This document shows, one piece after another, positions 1-8,485 of a stretch of DNA of 32,697 nt. The stretch covers positions 1-32,697 of the forward strand of contig JADIMD010000103.1 of NCBI GenBank assembly GCA_017695015.1, given 5' to 3'. The DNA is from Candidatus Cryptobacteroides faecigallinarum. GTDB taxonomy: Bacteria; Bacteroidota; Bacteroidia; Bacteroidales; UBA932. Numbering within the stretch: the first letter of the stretch is position 1; the number at the start of each line of letters is the position of its first letter. The position numbers were made by a program, and so were the translations under genes. The notes below the pieces were generated by a model that was not told where the DNA came from, made no database searches, and worked only from the letters and a program-made list of their open reading frames with translations.

Positions 1-865
1 CTTTCGCGGCTTCTCCCGTCGCCACATTTCCTGCAATTATCTCTATGCCCGGAAGAGCCTTGCAGGCCTTCTTGATGACATCAAGCACATATACGGAATG
101 CCCGTGCGCAGTGTCTACGACCACTGCATCCGCCCCTGCACTCGTGAGCATCTCTATCCTTTCGATCGTGTCCGATTTCACTCCCACAGCCGCAGCCACG
201 AGAAGACGGCCCTTGGAATCCTTCGAAGCTATAGGATTGTCCTTGATCTTCATAAGGTCCTTGTAAGTGATGAGGCCCACTAACTTCCCGTCCTTGTCCA
301 CTACAGGCAGTTTCTCGAACTTGTGGTTCCTTATTATATTGGTAGCTTCCTCCAGCCCTATTCCCTGAGGGGCGGTCACAAGATTCTCGGATGTCATGAC
401 CTCTGAAACAGGAAGTCCCATATTGTCCTGGAACCTGAGGTCCCTGTTGGTCACTATACCTATAAGATAATTGTTGGCGTCCACAACCGGAATACCTCCT
501 ATGTGGTGCTGGGCCATCATTCCGAGGGCAGCCCCGACAGTCGCATCCGGCCTGATGGTGATAGGGTCGTAGATCATGCCGTTCTCCGCCCTTTTCACCC
601 TGCGGACCTGGGCGACCTGCTGCTCGATGGTCATGTTCTTGTGGATCACGCCGATACCTCCGGCCCTTGCGATCGCGATAGCCAGCTCAGACTCCGTCAC
701 GGTATCCATTGCGGCAGACACGATAGGGGTATGGAGCCTGATATTTCTTGAAAACTCTGTAGTGACATCTACATCTCGAGGCAGGACCTCAGAGCGTGCA
801 GGAACAAGCAATACATCATCGAAGGTGAGTCCTTCGGGAATCTGAGAATTAACTATAGTCTGCAT
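1..865 (-). CDS. guaB: IMP dehydrogenase, 5' part (C-terminus outside window)
   Basis: IMP dehydrogenase oxidises IMP to XMP with NAD+, the committed step of GMP synthesis in the cytosol. Translating the minus strand from the ATG at 865 gives 288 codons running off the left edge. The N-terminus has the family signature EGLTFDDVLLVPA, followed by TPIVSAAMDTVTE and GGIGVIHKNM. A tandem CBS (Bateman) region follows at about residues 95-210, with the segments GGIPVVDANN and EKLPVVDKDGKLVGLIT. The catalytic barrel then resumes with VVVDTAHGHS. The catalytic cysteine loop and the flap lie beyond the window. The gene is divergent from the TonB receptor operon, with 192 bp between the start codons. 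A TATATTTG -7 box ends 19 nt before the start. The family assignment is secure; only the truncation by the window limits it. Confidence 0.97.
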   Translation of the reverse strand, partial: MQTIVNSQIPEGLTFDDVLLVPARSEVLPRDVDVTTEFSRNIRLHTPIVSAAMDTVTESELAIAIARAGGIGVIHKNMTIEQQVAQVRRVKRAENGMIYDPITIRPDATVGAALGMMAQHHIGGIPVVDANNYLIGIVTNRDLRFQDNMGLPVSEVMTSENLVTAPQGIGLEEATNIIRNHKFEKLPVVDKDGKLVGLITYKDLMKIKDNPIASKDSKGRLLVAAAVGVKSDTIERIEMLTSAGADAVVVDTAHGHSVYVLDVIKKACKALPGIEIIAGNVATGEAAK

Positions 866-883
866 CCGTAAAAATTTTACCTG

Positions 884-891
884 CAAATATA
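884..891 (-). promoter_or_regulatory. Putative -7 box (TATATTTG) for guaB
   Basis: The minus strand reads TATATTTG, an exact match to the Bacteroides -7 consensus TAnnTTTG. It would give a leader of about 12 nt. No convincing -33 TTTG is seen at the usual 18-21 nt spacing. A perfect inverted repeat (GTAAAA, one base, TTTTAC, 868-880) lies between the box and the start codon. Confidence 0.5.
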
Positions 892-956
892 GTGATTATT
901 CCTTATATACGATTTTTAATTTGCAACGGATTTTTCATTGCCGGGATTTCACACAA

Positions 957-989
957 TTGTAACAGTCTTTACATAATCTTAATCATTTC
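957..989. promoter_or_regulatory. 11-bp-periodic direct repeats, possible PhoB-type operator
   Basis: Three consecutive 11-mers (957-967, 968-978, 979-989) each begin TT and end TC. The stretch TTACATA-ATCT-TAATCA within them resembles the enterobacterial Pho box layout of two 7-mers separated by 4 A/T-rich bases. The site lies about 70-100 bp upstream of a TonB receptor/phosphatase operon. That is where a response-regulator activator would bind if the weak -7-like TATTTTCG at 1016-1023 is the promoter. The repeats are visible; the PhoB assignment is inference. Confidence 0.3.
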
Positions 990-1032
990 AACATTTTTCC
1001 GAAATTTTTTGAGGATATTTTCGCCGCCGAAT

Positions 1033-1057
1033 TAAGGCAGTTCAAAATAAGGCAGTT
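1033..1057 (+). repeat. 10-bp direct repeat immediately before the receptor start codon
   Basis: TAAGGCAGTT occurs at 1033-1042 and again at 1048-1057, ending directly against the ATG at 1058. The period is 15 bp. The second copy includes the only purine-rich segment in ribosome-binding position (AAGG). Confidence 0.8.
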
Positions 1058-3802
1058 ATGTATTCGAAACTATTCTTGTCCGCAATTCTGTTGGCGGCTC
1101 CTCTCATTTCAGAAGGGAAATCCGCAGCGGACAGCGAAGATGACAGCAAGATCATCATTTCTACCGACAAATCTTCATGGACAATACGGGGAAAGGTAAT
1201 TGACGCACAGACAGGCGAAGAAATCATAGGTGCGGCAGTGATGGTCAAGGACGACCCGGAGAAATGGGCGGTTTCAGGGCTCGACGGGAGTTTTTCCGTG
1301 TCTGTAGATGCAGGCGAATCAAGCACTCTCGTATGCTCCATCATCGGATACAGGCAGGCTGAATTCATCTGCTCCGAGACAGAGAACAATCTGACAATCA
1401 GAATGGAAGCCGACAGAATCATGCTGGACGGGGCAACTGTAATGGCAGAGAACCACGGCAAGACGGAAGCAGGAGCGAGAGGGATAGAAAAAGCATCGTT
1501 GAATGTAGTGAATGTGATGAGCGCCAAGGCGATGGAGCTGTCCCCCGATGTCACTGTGGCCAATGTGATCAAGAGAATGTCAGGAGTGACTGTCGAGAGG
1601 AACAGCAGTGGAGAAGGGAGATATGCCATCCTCAGGGGAATGGACAAGAGATACAACTACACCCTGGTCAATGGAGTGAAGATACCAAGCCCTGACAACA
1701 AGAACAGGTTCGTGCCTCTCGATATTTTCCCGTCGGAAATGCTTGACCGCCTGGAGGTGACGAAATCATTGACAGCAGACATGGAGGGAGACGGCATCGG
1801 AGGTGCAGTGAACCTGGTAATGAAGGACGCACCTGAAGACATGGAGCTCGACATCAATTTCTCCACGGGATACAGCGCTCTGTTCTTCAACAGGGATTTC
1901 CAGTCATTCAACCATGGGAAATCCAGAAAGCAGTCCCCGTTCGAACGCATGGGGAAACCGCTCGACAACTATGCTGTCACTGCCGACGATTTCAGCATGG
2001 ACAATCTGCGTGTGAAATCAGCCGCTCCCCGGCCTGACATCGTAGGCGGTTTCTCATATGGAGACCGGTTCTTCAACGGCAGGCTGGGGCTGATGGCGGC
2101 AGTGAGCTTCCAGAATCTCATGAGAGGCAAAGACTCTGACATTTATTATTTCTCAGGGTCTTCATCAAAAGGAACTGAATTCAGGGAGTATTCCGAGGAC
2201 CAGATGAGGCTCGGAACACATCTGAAACTGGACTACAGGGCAGGTGAAAGGCACAAGTTCATGTTCTATTCAGGATATATGGACATGAGGGAGAGCGAAG
2301 TGAGGGACGCAAGGAACAGCCAGGACTGGATGATGAGGATGAAATACAACCGCCAGTACATATTCAACTCCACCCTGAAAGGAGAACATGCCTTTTTAGA
2401 GGACAAGGCGTTGAAACTCGACTGGACAGGCGTATTCTCATATGCATACAACATGACTCCCGACGAGGCGAGGATAAACATGAACGGGTACAATCTTGCC
2501 AAAGACGATGCAGCCAACAGGAGATGGGCACACAATTCAGACAGGGATCTTGCAGGATATGTCAACCTTTCCTATCTGCTTGATTTCCACAATTCCTCGA
2601 CTCTGCTTCTGAAAGCCGGAGGAATGTACAGGGACAAGGCCAGGGACAGTTTCTTCAATGAGTGGTATTTCGACTCTGCCACAGAAGATTCGCAGATATA
2701 CAGGCAGGACTGGAACAATTTCGACGAACTGCTGCTTGAGCCTGCCCACAAAGGATTCGGCAATATCAGCGACCCTCTCAATTACGATGCGACCGAGAAA
2801 ATCGCTGCCGGATATTTCATGACGAAATACACAAGGGAGAAATTTGAGGTGACGGCAGGTGTCAGGGCGGAGAATACCAGACAGGGATACCTTCTCGACT
2901 ATCCTCTCGAAAATGCCGACCCTGCCGGGGAACAGAACTACACCGACATCCTCCCGAGCATTCATCTGAAATACAATGTCCACAAAAACGCCAACCTGAG
3001 ACTTTCTTACGGGAGGTCAATCAACAGGCCGGGATTCTTCGAAATCGTGCCATACACTATTCTCAACGAAGACTATGACGAGAAGGGAAACCCCGATCTG
3101 AGACATACGGTGGCGGACAATATCGACCTGAGATATGAATTCTTTCCGAAATCTTCGGAGCAGTTCATGGTGGGACTGTTCTGGAAGAATCTCAAGGACC
3201 CTATCGAATACGGTTTGCTGACACTCGGTGCAGACACATATCTCCAGCCAACGAATTTCGGCGACGCCATGAATTACGGAGTCGAGGTGGATGTGATGAA
3301 ATATTTCAACTGGTTCGGAATCAAGGCGAACTACACATACACCCACTCTGCAATCACTACAGACAAGACAATCAGAGGAGAAGACCATCAGGTATACAAC
3401 ATACAGCAGACAAGACCTCTGTACGGACAGGCCGCACATGTGGCAAACCTTTCCCTCCTGCTCAATTTCCAGAAAATCGGTCTGGAAGGACAGGTGTCGG
3501 GGAGCTACACCGGGAAAAGGCTGAGCGAAGTCTCCCGCTGGTACAATGACGACATATGGGAAGCCGGATTCTTCACTTTAGATGCATCGATAGAAAAATC
3601 TTTCAGAATAGGCATATCCATATATGCAAAAGCGACGAACCTCCTCAACTCTCCGCTCCTGAGATTCATCACCCCCGGTCCGATGACAGAAGGGATGAAC
3701 AGGGAAAGATACCAGGGAGGAGTCGTCGAGAGGAGAGAGTGGAACGGACAGAGCGTGATGATTGGTCTCCGCTACAGATTCAACATGAAAAATAACCTTT
3801 AA
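1058..3802 (+). CDS. TonB-dependent outer-membrane receptor with N-terminal CarboxypepD_reg-like domain
   Basis: This 914-residue outer-membrane transporter takes a ligand across the outer membrane using TonB/ExbBD energy. Residues 1-24 form a signal peptide. Residues about 43-118 are a CarboxypepD_reg-like beta-sandwich (GKVIDAQTGEEIIGAAV ... DGSFSV), typical of Bacteroidota receptors. The plug spans about 146-257, with ANVIKRMSGVTVER and DMEGDGIGGAVNLV, the pattern of the TIGR01782-like receptor group. The rest is a beta-barrel ending in the aromatic-rich strand MIGLRYRFNM. No SusD gene accompanies it, so it is not a classical SusCD pair. It is the first gene of a plus-strand operon with a beta-helix lipoprotein 12 nt downstream and a phosphoesterase lipoprotein after that. 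These partners suggest uptake coupled to dephosphorylation. The substrate cannot be read from the sequence. Confidence 0.93.
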   Translation: MYSKLFLSAILLAAPLISEGKSAADSEDDSKIIISTDKSSWTIRGKVIDAQTGEEIIGAAVMVKDDPEKWAVSGLDGSFSVSVDAGESSTLVCSIIGYRQAEFICSETENNLTIRMEADRIMLDGATVMAENHGKTEAGARGIEKASLNVVNVMSAKAMELSPDVTVANVIKRMSGVTVERNSSGEGRYAILRGMDKRYNYTLVNGVKIPSPDNKNRFVPLDIFPSEMLDRLEVTKSLTADMEGDGIGGAVNLVMKDAPEDMELDINFSTGYSALFFNRDFQSFNHGKSRKQSPFERMGKPLDNYAVTADDFSMDNLRVKSAAPRPDIVGGFSYGDRFFNGRLGLMAAVSFQNLMRGKDSDIYYFSGSSSKGTEFREYSEDQMRLGTHLKLDYRAGERHKFMFYSGYMDMRESEVRDARNSQDWMMRMKYNRQYIFNSTLKGEHAFLEDKALKLDWTGVFSYAYNMTPDEARINMNGYNLAKDDAANRRWAHNSDRDLAGYVNLSYLLDFHNSSTLLLKAGGMYRDKARDSFFNEWYFDSATEDSQIYRQDWNNFDELLLEPAHKGFGNISDPLNYDATEKIAAGYFMTKYTREKFEVTAGVRAENTRQGYLLDYPLENADPAGEQNYTDILPSIHLKYNVHKNANLRLSYGRSINRPGFFEIVPYTILNEDYDEKGNPDLRHTVADNIDLRYEFFPKSSEQFMVGLFWKNLKDPIEYGLLTLGADTYLQPTNFGDAMNYGVEVDVMKYFNWFGIKANYTYTHSAITTDKTIRGEDHQVYNIQQTRPLYGQAAHVANLSLLLNFQKIGLEGQVSGSYTGKRLSEVSRWYNDDIWEAGFFTLDASIEKSFRIGISIYAKATNLLNSPLLRFITPGPMTEGMNRERYQGGVVERREWNGQSVMIGLRYRFNMKNNL

Positions 3803-3814
3803 ACAATAAATTTT

Positions 3815-5212
3815 ATGAAGAAAAGTAAATTCTTGATGCTCGCAACGGCTTTCACATTCATGCTTACTGCCTGCGAGAAGGACAACACTCCTGAAATTCC
3901 GTCAAATTCAATCTATCAGGACATCGAAGGAGTAATCGGAGAAGGACAGACAATAGAAGTGACAGGCAAGCATCTCCGTATACCGGAAGGCAAAAGTCTC
4001 ACGCTGGAGGCCGGTGCAACAATAATATTCAGCAATGAAGGAGTGGGGTCCAACAAAGCCCCTATCGAATTCACCGTGGACGGCAATCTTTACTGCCTTG
4101 GAACAGCAGAAAAGCCTGTAATGCTCACTGTTGCAGAAGAGCTGAGAACTGAAGCAAATACCTTTGCCGCTCTCTGGGGAGGCATAGTTGCAGGAAGGAC
4201 CTGCGAGGAAATGGTGATCGACCATACCGTCATCGAATATACGGGAGGCTCTGTGATTGTAGGCTCTCCGGCTGCCAGCAACGGATATTATGAGGCCGGT
4301 GGAGACGAATATCCTCAAATCACGACCAACAATCCTGAAGGCAGATACATCATTACCAACTCAATCATCCGCAATGGTCTGTCTGACGGCATATACATGC
4401 AGGGCGGAGAAGCCATCATCGCCGACAATATTTTCAGGGCTAATGGTGAGACAGGCGGAGAAGCCGTGAACATCAAATCCGGTTGCCGCGTGGATGTGGC
4501 CCGCAATGTCATGTACTCACCAAACACCAACGGGCTGAAGCTTTCAAGCTCCGACCAGAGCGATGTCAGATATCAGGCAGAAATCTGCGCTTACAACAAT
4601 ACAATAATCGGTGCAGGCTGGAGAAGGGAAGACGAGAAAGGCGGCGGAATCTATGTGGAGGAGAATGCCAATGCAAAAGTATTCAACAATCTTATGGTAA
4701 ACTGCAAGTTCCTCGCCATGACCCCTGCATGGAATGAAGGAGGGGAAGACTGCTACGACAGGGACAATTCAGTCATCGACTATAACTTCTATGCGTCCGG
4801 AACAGTGGCCAGCTCGATTTTCTATGAAGGTCCATACGAGGATGACGGCGAAATGTTTGAATATTCAGGCGTGAAGATCCCGTATGAGGGGTACGCATAT
4901 GCCCATGCTGAATATGACACCGAGAAGGCAGACCTTCACAGCATTATCGCAAAAGATGCAGAGAAGGCAGAAGAACTCGACCCTATGTTCGCCGCCTACA
5001 ATCTCGATGTGGATCCGTCAAAGCTTCTCTGGAACAAGACTGAAGTTTCGGACTTCTATCTTCAGTCCGGCTCTCCTGCGCTGTCAGACGCATGCCCTGC
5101 AAGCCAGTACACTCCATATTTCGCATCCGATGGGATACGCATCGAGGGCACAGGCAAGACCTATACTTCTCCTGCCGTAACAGCACAGTTCGGTGCTCTC
5201 GGAACGAAATAA
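3815..5212 (+). CDS. Lipoprotein with right-handed parallel beta-helix fold
   Basis: This is a 465-residue lipoprotein of unknown molecular function. The signal peptide ends in the lipobox LTAC with acylated Cys20. The next residues, EKDN, are charged, which resembles the Bacteroidota lipoprotein export signal, so surface exposure is plausible. The body has beta-helix hallmarks: VTGKHLRIPEGKSLTLEAGA, GTAEKPVMLT, then repeating short strands with Asn/Gly turns (NSIIRNGLSDGIY, ADNIFRANG, ARNVMYSPNTNGLKL, YNNTIIGAG, FNNLMVN). Such folds occur in polysaccharide lyases and in binding or scaffold proteins, and I see no recognisable lyase active site. It begins 12 nt after the receptor stop and precedes the phosphoesterase. 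It is therefore probably a surface binding or processing partner of the receptor, by analogy with SusD-like lipoproteins but with an unrelated fold. Confidence 0.85.
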   Translation: MKKSKFLMLATAFTFMLTACEKDNTPEIPSNSIYQDIEGVIGEGQTIEVTGKHLRIPEGKSLTLEAGATIIFSNEGVGSNKAPIEFTVDGNLYCLGTAEKPVMLTVAEELRTEANTFAALWGGIVAGRTCEEMVIDHTVIEYTGGSVIVGSPAASNGYYEAGGDEYPQITTNNPEGRYIITNSIIRNGLSDGIYMQGGEAIIADNIFRANGETGGEAVNIKSGCRVDVARNVMYSPNTNGLKLSSSDQSDVRYQAEICAYNNTIIGAGWRREDEKGGGIYVEENANAKVFNNLMVNCKFLAMTPAWNEGGEDCYDRDNSVIDYNFYASGTVASSIFYEGPYEDDGEMFEYSGVKIPYEGYAYAHAEYDTEKADLHSIIAKDAEKAEELDPMFAAYNLDVDPSKLLWNKTEVSDFYLQSGSPALSDACPASQYTPYFASDGIRIEGTGKTYTSPAVTAQFGALGTK

Positions 5213-5215
5213 TTT

Positions 5216-5229
5216 ATGCAAATTTGCAT
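5216..5229. promoter_or_regulatory. 14-bp perfect palindrome ATGCAAATTTGCAT
   Basis: A perfect 14-bp palindrome lies in the 39-bp gap between the beta-helix lipoprotein and the phosphoesterase gene. It could be an operator or part of an internal promoter. It lacks the loop and T-run of a terminator. Confidence 0.3.
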
Positions 5230-5251
5230 GAAACGACTAAAATTTTGAATC

Positions 5252-6211
5252 ATGAGAATCCATTTGACAATCATGCTCGCCGCAGTCTCGCTTCTGGCAA
5301 TTTCGTGCTGTGGAGGCAACGGGCAGAAAACGGCATATCCGACTGCAGAATGGGCAGCATTGGAGCAGCCGCTCAACTTCTACCTGGTGAACGACACAGG
5401 CCGCAACGGATATTATGACCAGAAACCAATAGCTGCCACAATGGGACAGATGGCCGAGACAATCGACATCGAATTCGTGGTAGGGGCAGGCGACATCCAT
5501 CATTTCGAAGGAGTGCGCAGCGTCTCCGACCCTCTGTGGATGACCAACTATGAACTCATCTACTCACATCCCGATCTGATGATTCCGTGGTATACCGTCT
5601 GCGGCAATCATGAATACAGGGGCAATACGCAGGCGCCTGTGGACTACAGCAAGATCAGCGCCAGGTGGAACATGCCGTCCAAATATTACACTTTCGTGAA
5701 AGAAGAGGACGGAGTGACCGTGAGGATAGTAATGGTCGACACATGTCCGATGATCGACAAGTATCGTGAAGACACCGAAAAATATGGCGATGCCTCAAAG
5801 GAAGATTATCAGGCTCAGCTCGAATGGATTGACGATGTGCTTTCCGGGGCAGATGAGGACTGGGTACTTGTAGTCGGACACCATCCGATTTATGCATACA
5901 CCGACAAGAGCGAAAGCGAAAGGACAGATCTCCAGAAAAGGCTCGACACCATCATCAGAAAATACGGGAATGTGGACATGTATCTCTGCGGACACATCCA
6001 TACTTTCCAGCATATCAGCAAAGGCGGTATCGATTATGTGGTGAACTCTTCGGGTTCCCTCAGCCGCGATGATGTGCAGCCGATTGACGGGACGGTATTC
6101 TGCAGCAACAAGTCAGGATACTCGCTCATCACGGCATCGGAGAATGAGCTCGACCTTCATATGCTCGACAAGGACGGGAATGTACTCCACACCGTAACAA
6201 GGACAAGATAA
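5252..6211 (+). CDS. Purple-acid-phosphatase-like metallophosphoesterase lipoprotein
   Basis: This 319-residue calcineurin-like phosphoesterase is probably a monoesterase acting outside the inner membrane. The signal peptide ends LLAISCC, with the lipobox cysteine at 19 or 20. The five metal-binding blocks are in order: VNDTG (D48), GAGDIHH (D81), CGNHEY (N119, H120), VVGHHPIYAY (H210, H211) and CGHIHTFQH (H248, H250). The overall pattern is closest to ACP5/purple acid phosphatases. The second block reads GDIHH where those enzymes usually have GDNxY, so the tyrosine that gives the purple charge-transfer colour appears to be missing. It is the last gene of the receptor/beta-helix operon and is followed by a strong terminator. 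Release of phosphate, or of the dephosphorylated ligand, for the receptor is the simplest role. The exact substrate is unknown. Confidence 0.88.
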   Translation: MRIHLTIMLAAVSLLAISCCGGNGQKTAYPTAEWAALEQPLNFYLVNDTGRNGYYDQKPIAATMGQMAETIDIEFVVGAGDIHHFEGVRSVSDPLWMTNYELIYSHPDLMIPWYTVCGNHEYRGNTQAPVDYSKISARWNMPSKYYTFVKEEDGVTVRIVMVDTCPMIDKYREDTEKYGDASKEDYQAQLEWIDDVLSGADEDWVLVVGHHPIYAYTDKSESERTDLQKRLDTIIRKYGNVDMYLCGHIHTFQHISKGGIDYVVNSSGSLSRDDVQPIDGTVFCSNKSGYSLITASENELDLHMLDKDGNVLHTVTRTR

Positions 6212-6257
6212 TATTCATTCCATATTGTCGTCTGACGCGTGATGCGGCAGATTCAGA

Positions 6258-6298
6258 AGCCCCCGGATGTTCTGCCTTACCCTGGGGGCTGTTTTATT
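6258..6298 (+). terminator. Rho-independent terminator of the receptor operon
   Basis: AGCCCCC (6258-6264) pairs with GGGGGCT (6284-6290) and is followed by GTTTTATT. It lies 47 nt downstream of the phosphoesterase stop and separates the operon from the convergent malQ. Confidence 0.85.
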
Positions 6299-6310
6299 GT
6301 ATGATAGGAA

Positions 6311-8485
6311 TCAGCGTCCTGAGGCGGACACCATTTCCATTATCCCGGCATTGAACCTGTCCTGCCGGAGAAGGCATTCGAGAGTCTGATGCATACGGTA
6401 TCTCCAGTAGTGGCGCGGTCTGGCAGGAATATTTATCCTTTCCTTGAACGGGTCGTCAAGCCTGAGCGCCCCGTCTGTGGAAAGCCAGTCCTGCAAAGGC
6501 AGTATCACCAGCATGGACGGAGATTCGAGGTTCATTTCTATGATTCTCCGGCATATCCACGGCTCGCAATGCACGGGAGCTTCTCCCGGATATCCGAGGA
6601 CTTCTTTCCAGAAATGCTCCGTCACATCCCTGTCTTCCTCCCACCATGCCCTCAAAGGATTCATGTCGTGTGTGGAAGTGGTGCAGACTGAATAATAAGG
6701 ATATGCAGCAGGGTCGGCAAACCGTTCACCGAACTTCTTGGACATCCTCTGTATTTCAAGGGAGAGAATCTGATATTCGCTCATCACATCAGGCACACAG
6801 CCAGGAATCATTCCAAGGTCTTCTCCGCAGGCCAGCATCCCTGTGGCTGTAAGCAGCGAAGGCAGTTTCTTCATAGCCGATTCTTTCCAGAACCCGTTGT
6901 GCCTCCTGTAAAAGAAATCCTCATGCAGGCTGTCGAATGTCTTCTTCATGTCTTCCGGCAGCCCCGAATATACAGATGTATTCTGTGCTGCGATACGGGG
7001 ATGCCAATAACCCCTTTTCTTGGGGTCAGGCAAGAAAAGTACATCTTTCCCCCTTGACTTTCCCGTACAGGCCTTCATGCGGAAGCCCACAGACTCGAGT
7101 TCCGCCGTCCTGTACGGCATGGCAGGGTTGAAATGCCCGAGAAGTCCGCTCACATCATCCAGAGGGATCTCCCATATACGGAAAAATCCGAGGATATGGT
7201 CTATCCTGAATGCATCGAAATAGCGTGACATATTGCCGAGCCGAGACTTCCACCACGCATAGCCGTCTTTCGACATCTCTTCCCAGTTGTAGGTCGGGAA
7301 GCCCCATACCTGACCGTCCTCGGAAAATGCATCCGGGGGAGCTCCTGCCTGGGAATCCATGTTGAAAAGTCTTGCATTCGTCCATGCATCCACGCTTGTC
7401 CTGCTCACCCCGATAGGCAGGTCTCCTTTGAATATCACGCCTTTGGAATGTGCATAATTGCGTGCTTCCAGCAACTGCACATGCAGGTGGTACTGGACAA
7501 AGTACCAGTAAGCAGTTTCATGCTGATTGTCCGATGCGAATGACCGGACTGCATCATTGTCATATTCGGCAAATCTTTCCCATCTGGTGAAGTCCGCTGT
7601 CCCGAACCTGTCCCTGAGCACGCTGTAGACGGCATATGGGAGAAGCCATCCTTGATTCTCATTGAAAAATGCCTTGAAGGCCTCTGCCGTGAGGGTCTCC
7701 TTGCCCGCCTTCTCAAATGCCTTGCGCAGAAGCCTGTGCTTTTCGAGGTTCACCCTTTCGTAATCCAGTTCCGGCAATGCATTCAGCTCCTTCCTCAAAC
7801 GCAAATATTCTTCATCCTCGTCGACTCCTGCTGCAGGAAGATGCAGGAACTGAGGATGGAGAGCGAAACTTGAATTGGCATTGTAGGGATAGGAATCGGC
7901 CCATGTCCAAGACATGGTAGTGTCATTGACAGGAAGGAGCTGTATGACTTTCTGACCAGTCTTCACAGCCCAGTCCACCAGCAGTTTGAGGTCACGGAAT
8001 TCCCCCACCCCGAAACTGCGCTCCGACCTCAGGGAAAATACAGGGACCGCAGTCCCTGCCGCCTTCCATCCGATTTGCAAAGTCCCGTTCTCCCGAGAGT
8101 TCCTGACATGGAAAACACCTTCTGCAAACGGAGCGGAATGCAAAGGCAGACATGACGGCACTACAGACCAGAAATCCCGTACCTCCACAGCATTCTTCCC
8201 CTCTGACAATATTCTTCCGTCCCCTGACAGAATTTCCAGCATAGATTCAGAAGGGTCACCACCCTGCATCATGACACGGTGCGGAAGCCATTCCGTCCTC
8301 GTGCATACCCCGTCCTGATGGACTTCGTAGCGGTATTCGAATATCCTGCCCCGGCGCAGTCCTGGGATTTCCACCACCCAGATGTCTCCAGGGGTATATT
8401 TCATCGGATAAACCTTGTCGCCTGCGCGCAGGAAGAGCTCCTGCCCCCAGACAGTATGGTATTCTATATGAGTTATCAGTTTCAC
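6311..8485 (-). CDS. malQ: 4-alpha-glucanotransferase (GH77 amylomaltase) with one CBM20-like module
   Basis: This enzyme transfers alpha-1,4-glucan chains between maltodextrins in the cytosol. I choose the GTG at 8485: the starch-binding module begins directly there ([15 protein letters not shown]), and the GTGA overlaps the nuoN stop by 4 nt. An upstream in-frame extension would only reread nuoN. The product is 724 residues. Residues about 3-75 are a CBM20-like domain, and the GH77 barrel covers about 145-715. Visible catalytic residues are nucleophile D429 (RIDH), acid/base E555 (CGEDLG) and D607 (STHD). Bacteroidota MalQ proteins usually carry two tandem CBM20 modules and are near 890 residues, so the first module is absent here. 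The gene ends the nuo operon and is convergent with the phosphoesterase operon. Confidence 0.95.
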   Translation of the reverse strand: MKLITHIEYHTVWGQELFLRAGDKVYPMKYTPGDIWVVEIPGLRRGRIFEYRYEVHQDGVCTRTEWLPHRVMMQGGDPSESMLEILSGDGRILSEGKNAVEVRDFWSVVPSCLPLHSAPFAEGVFHVRNSRENGTLQIGWKAAGTAVPVFSLRSERSFGVGEFRDLKLLVDWAVKTGQKVIQLLPVNDTTMSWTWADSYPYNANSSFALHPQFLHLPAAGVDEDEEYLRLRKELNALPELDYERVNLEKHRLLRKAFEKAGKETLTAEAFKAFFNENQGWLLPYAVYSVLRDRFGTADFTRWERFAEYDNDAVRSFASDNQHETAYWYFVQYHLHVQLLEARNYAHSKGVIFKGDLPIGVSRTSVDAWTNARLFNMDSQAGAPPDAFSEDGQVWGFPTYNWEEMSKDGYAWWKSRLGNMSRYFDAFRIDHILGFFRIWEIPLDDVSGLLGHFNPAMPYRTAELESVGFRMKACTGKSRGKDVLFLPDPKKRGYWHPRIAAQNTSVYSGLPEDMKKTFDSLHEDFFYRRHNGFWKESAMKKLPSLLTATGMLACGEDLGMIPGCVPDVMSEYQILSLEIQRMSKKFGERFADPAAYPYYSVCTTSTHDMNPLRAWWEEDRDVTEHFWKEVLGYPGEAPVHCEPWICRRIIEMNLESPSMLVILPLQDWLSTDGALRLDDPFKERINIPARPRHYWRYRMHQTLECLLRQDRFNAGIMEMVSASGR

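Noticed and set aside
1042..1656. Long minus-strand open frame (about 200 codons) inside the receptor gene
   Set aside because: It is wholly covered by the plus-strand receptor, whose translation shows clear domains; the antisense product is low-complexity Ser/Thr/Leu without any motif.
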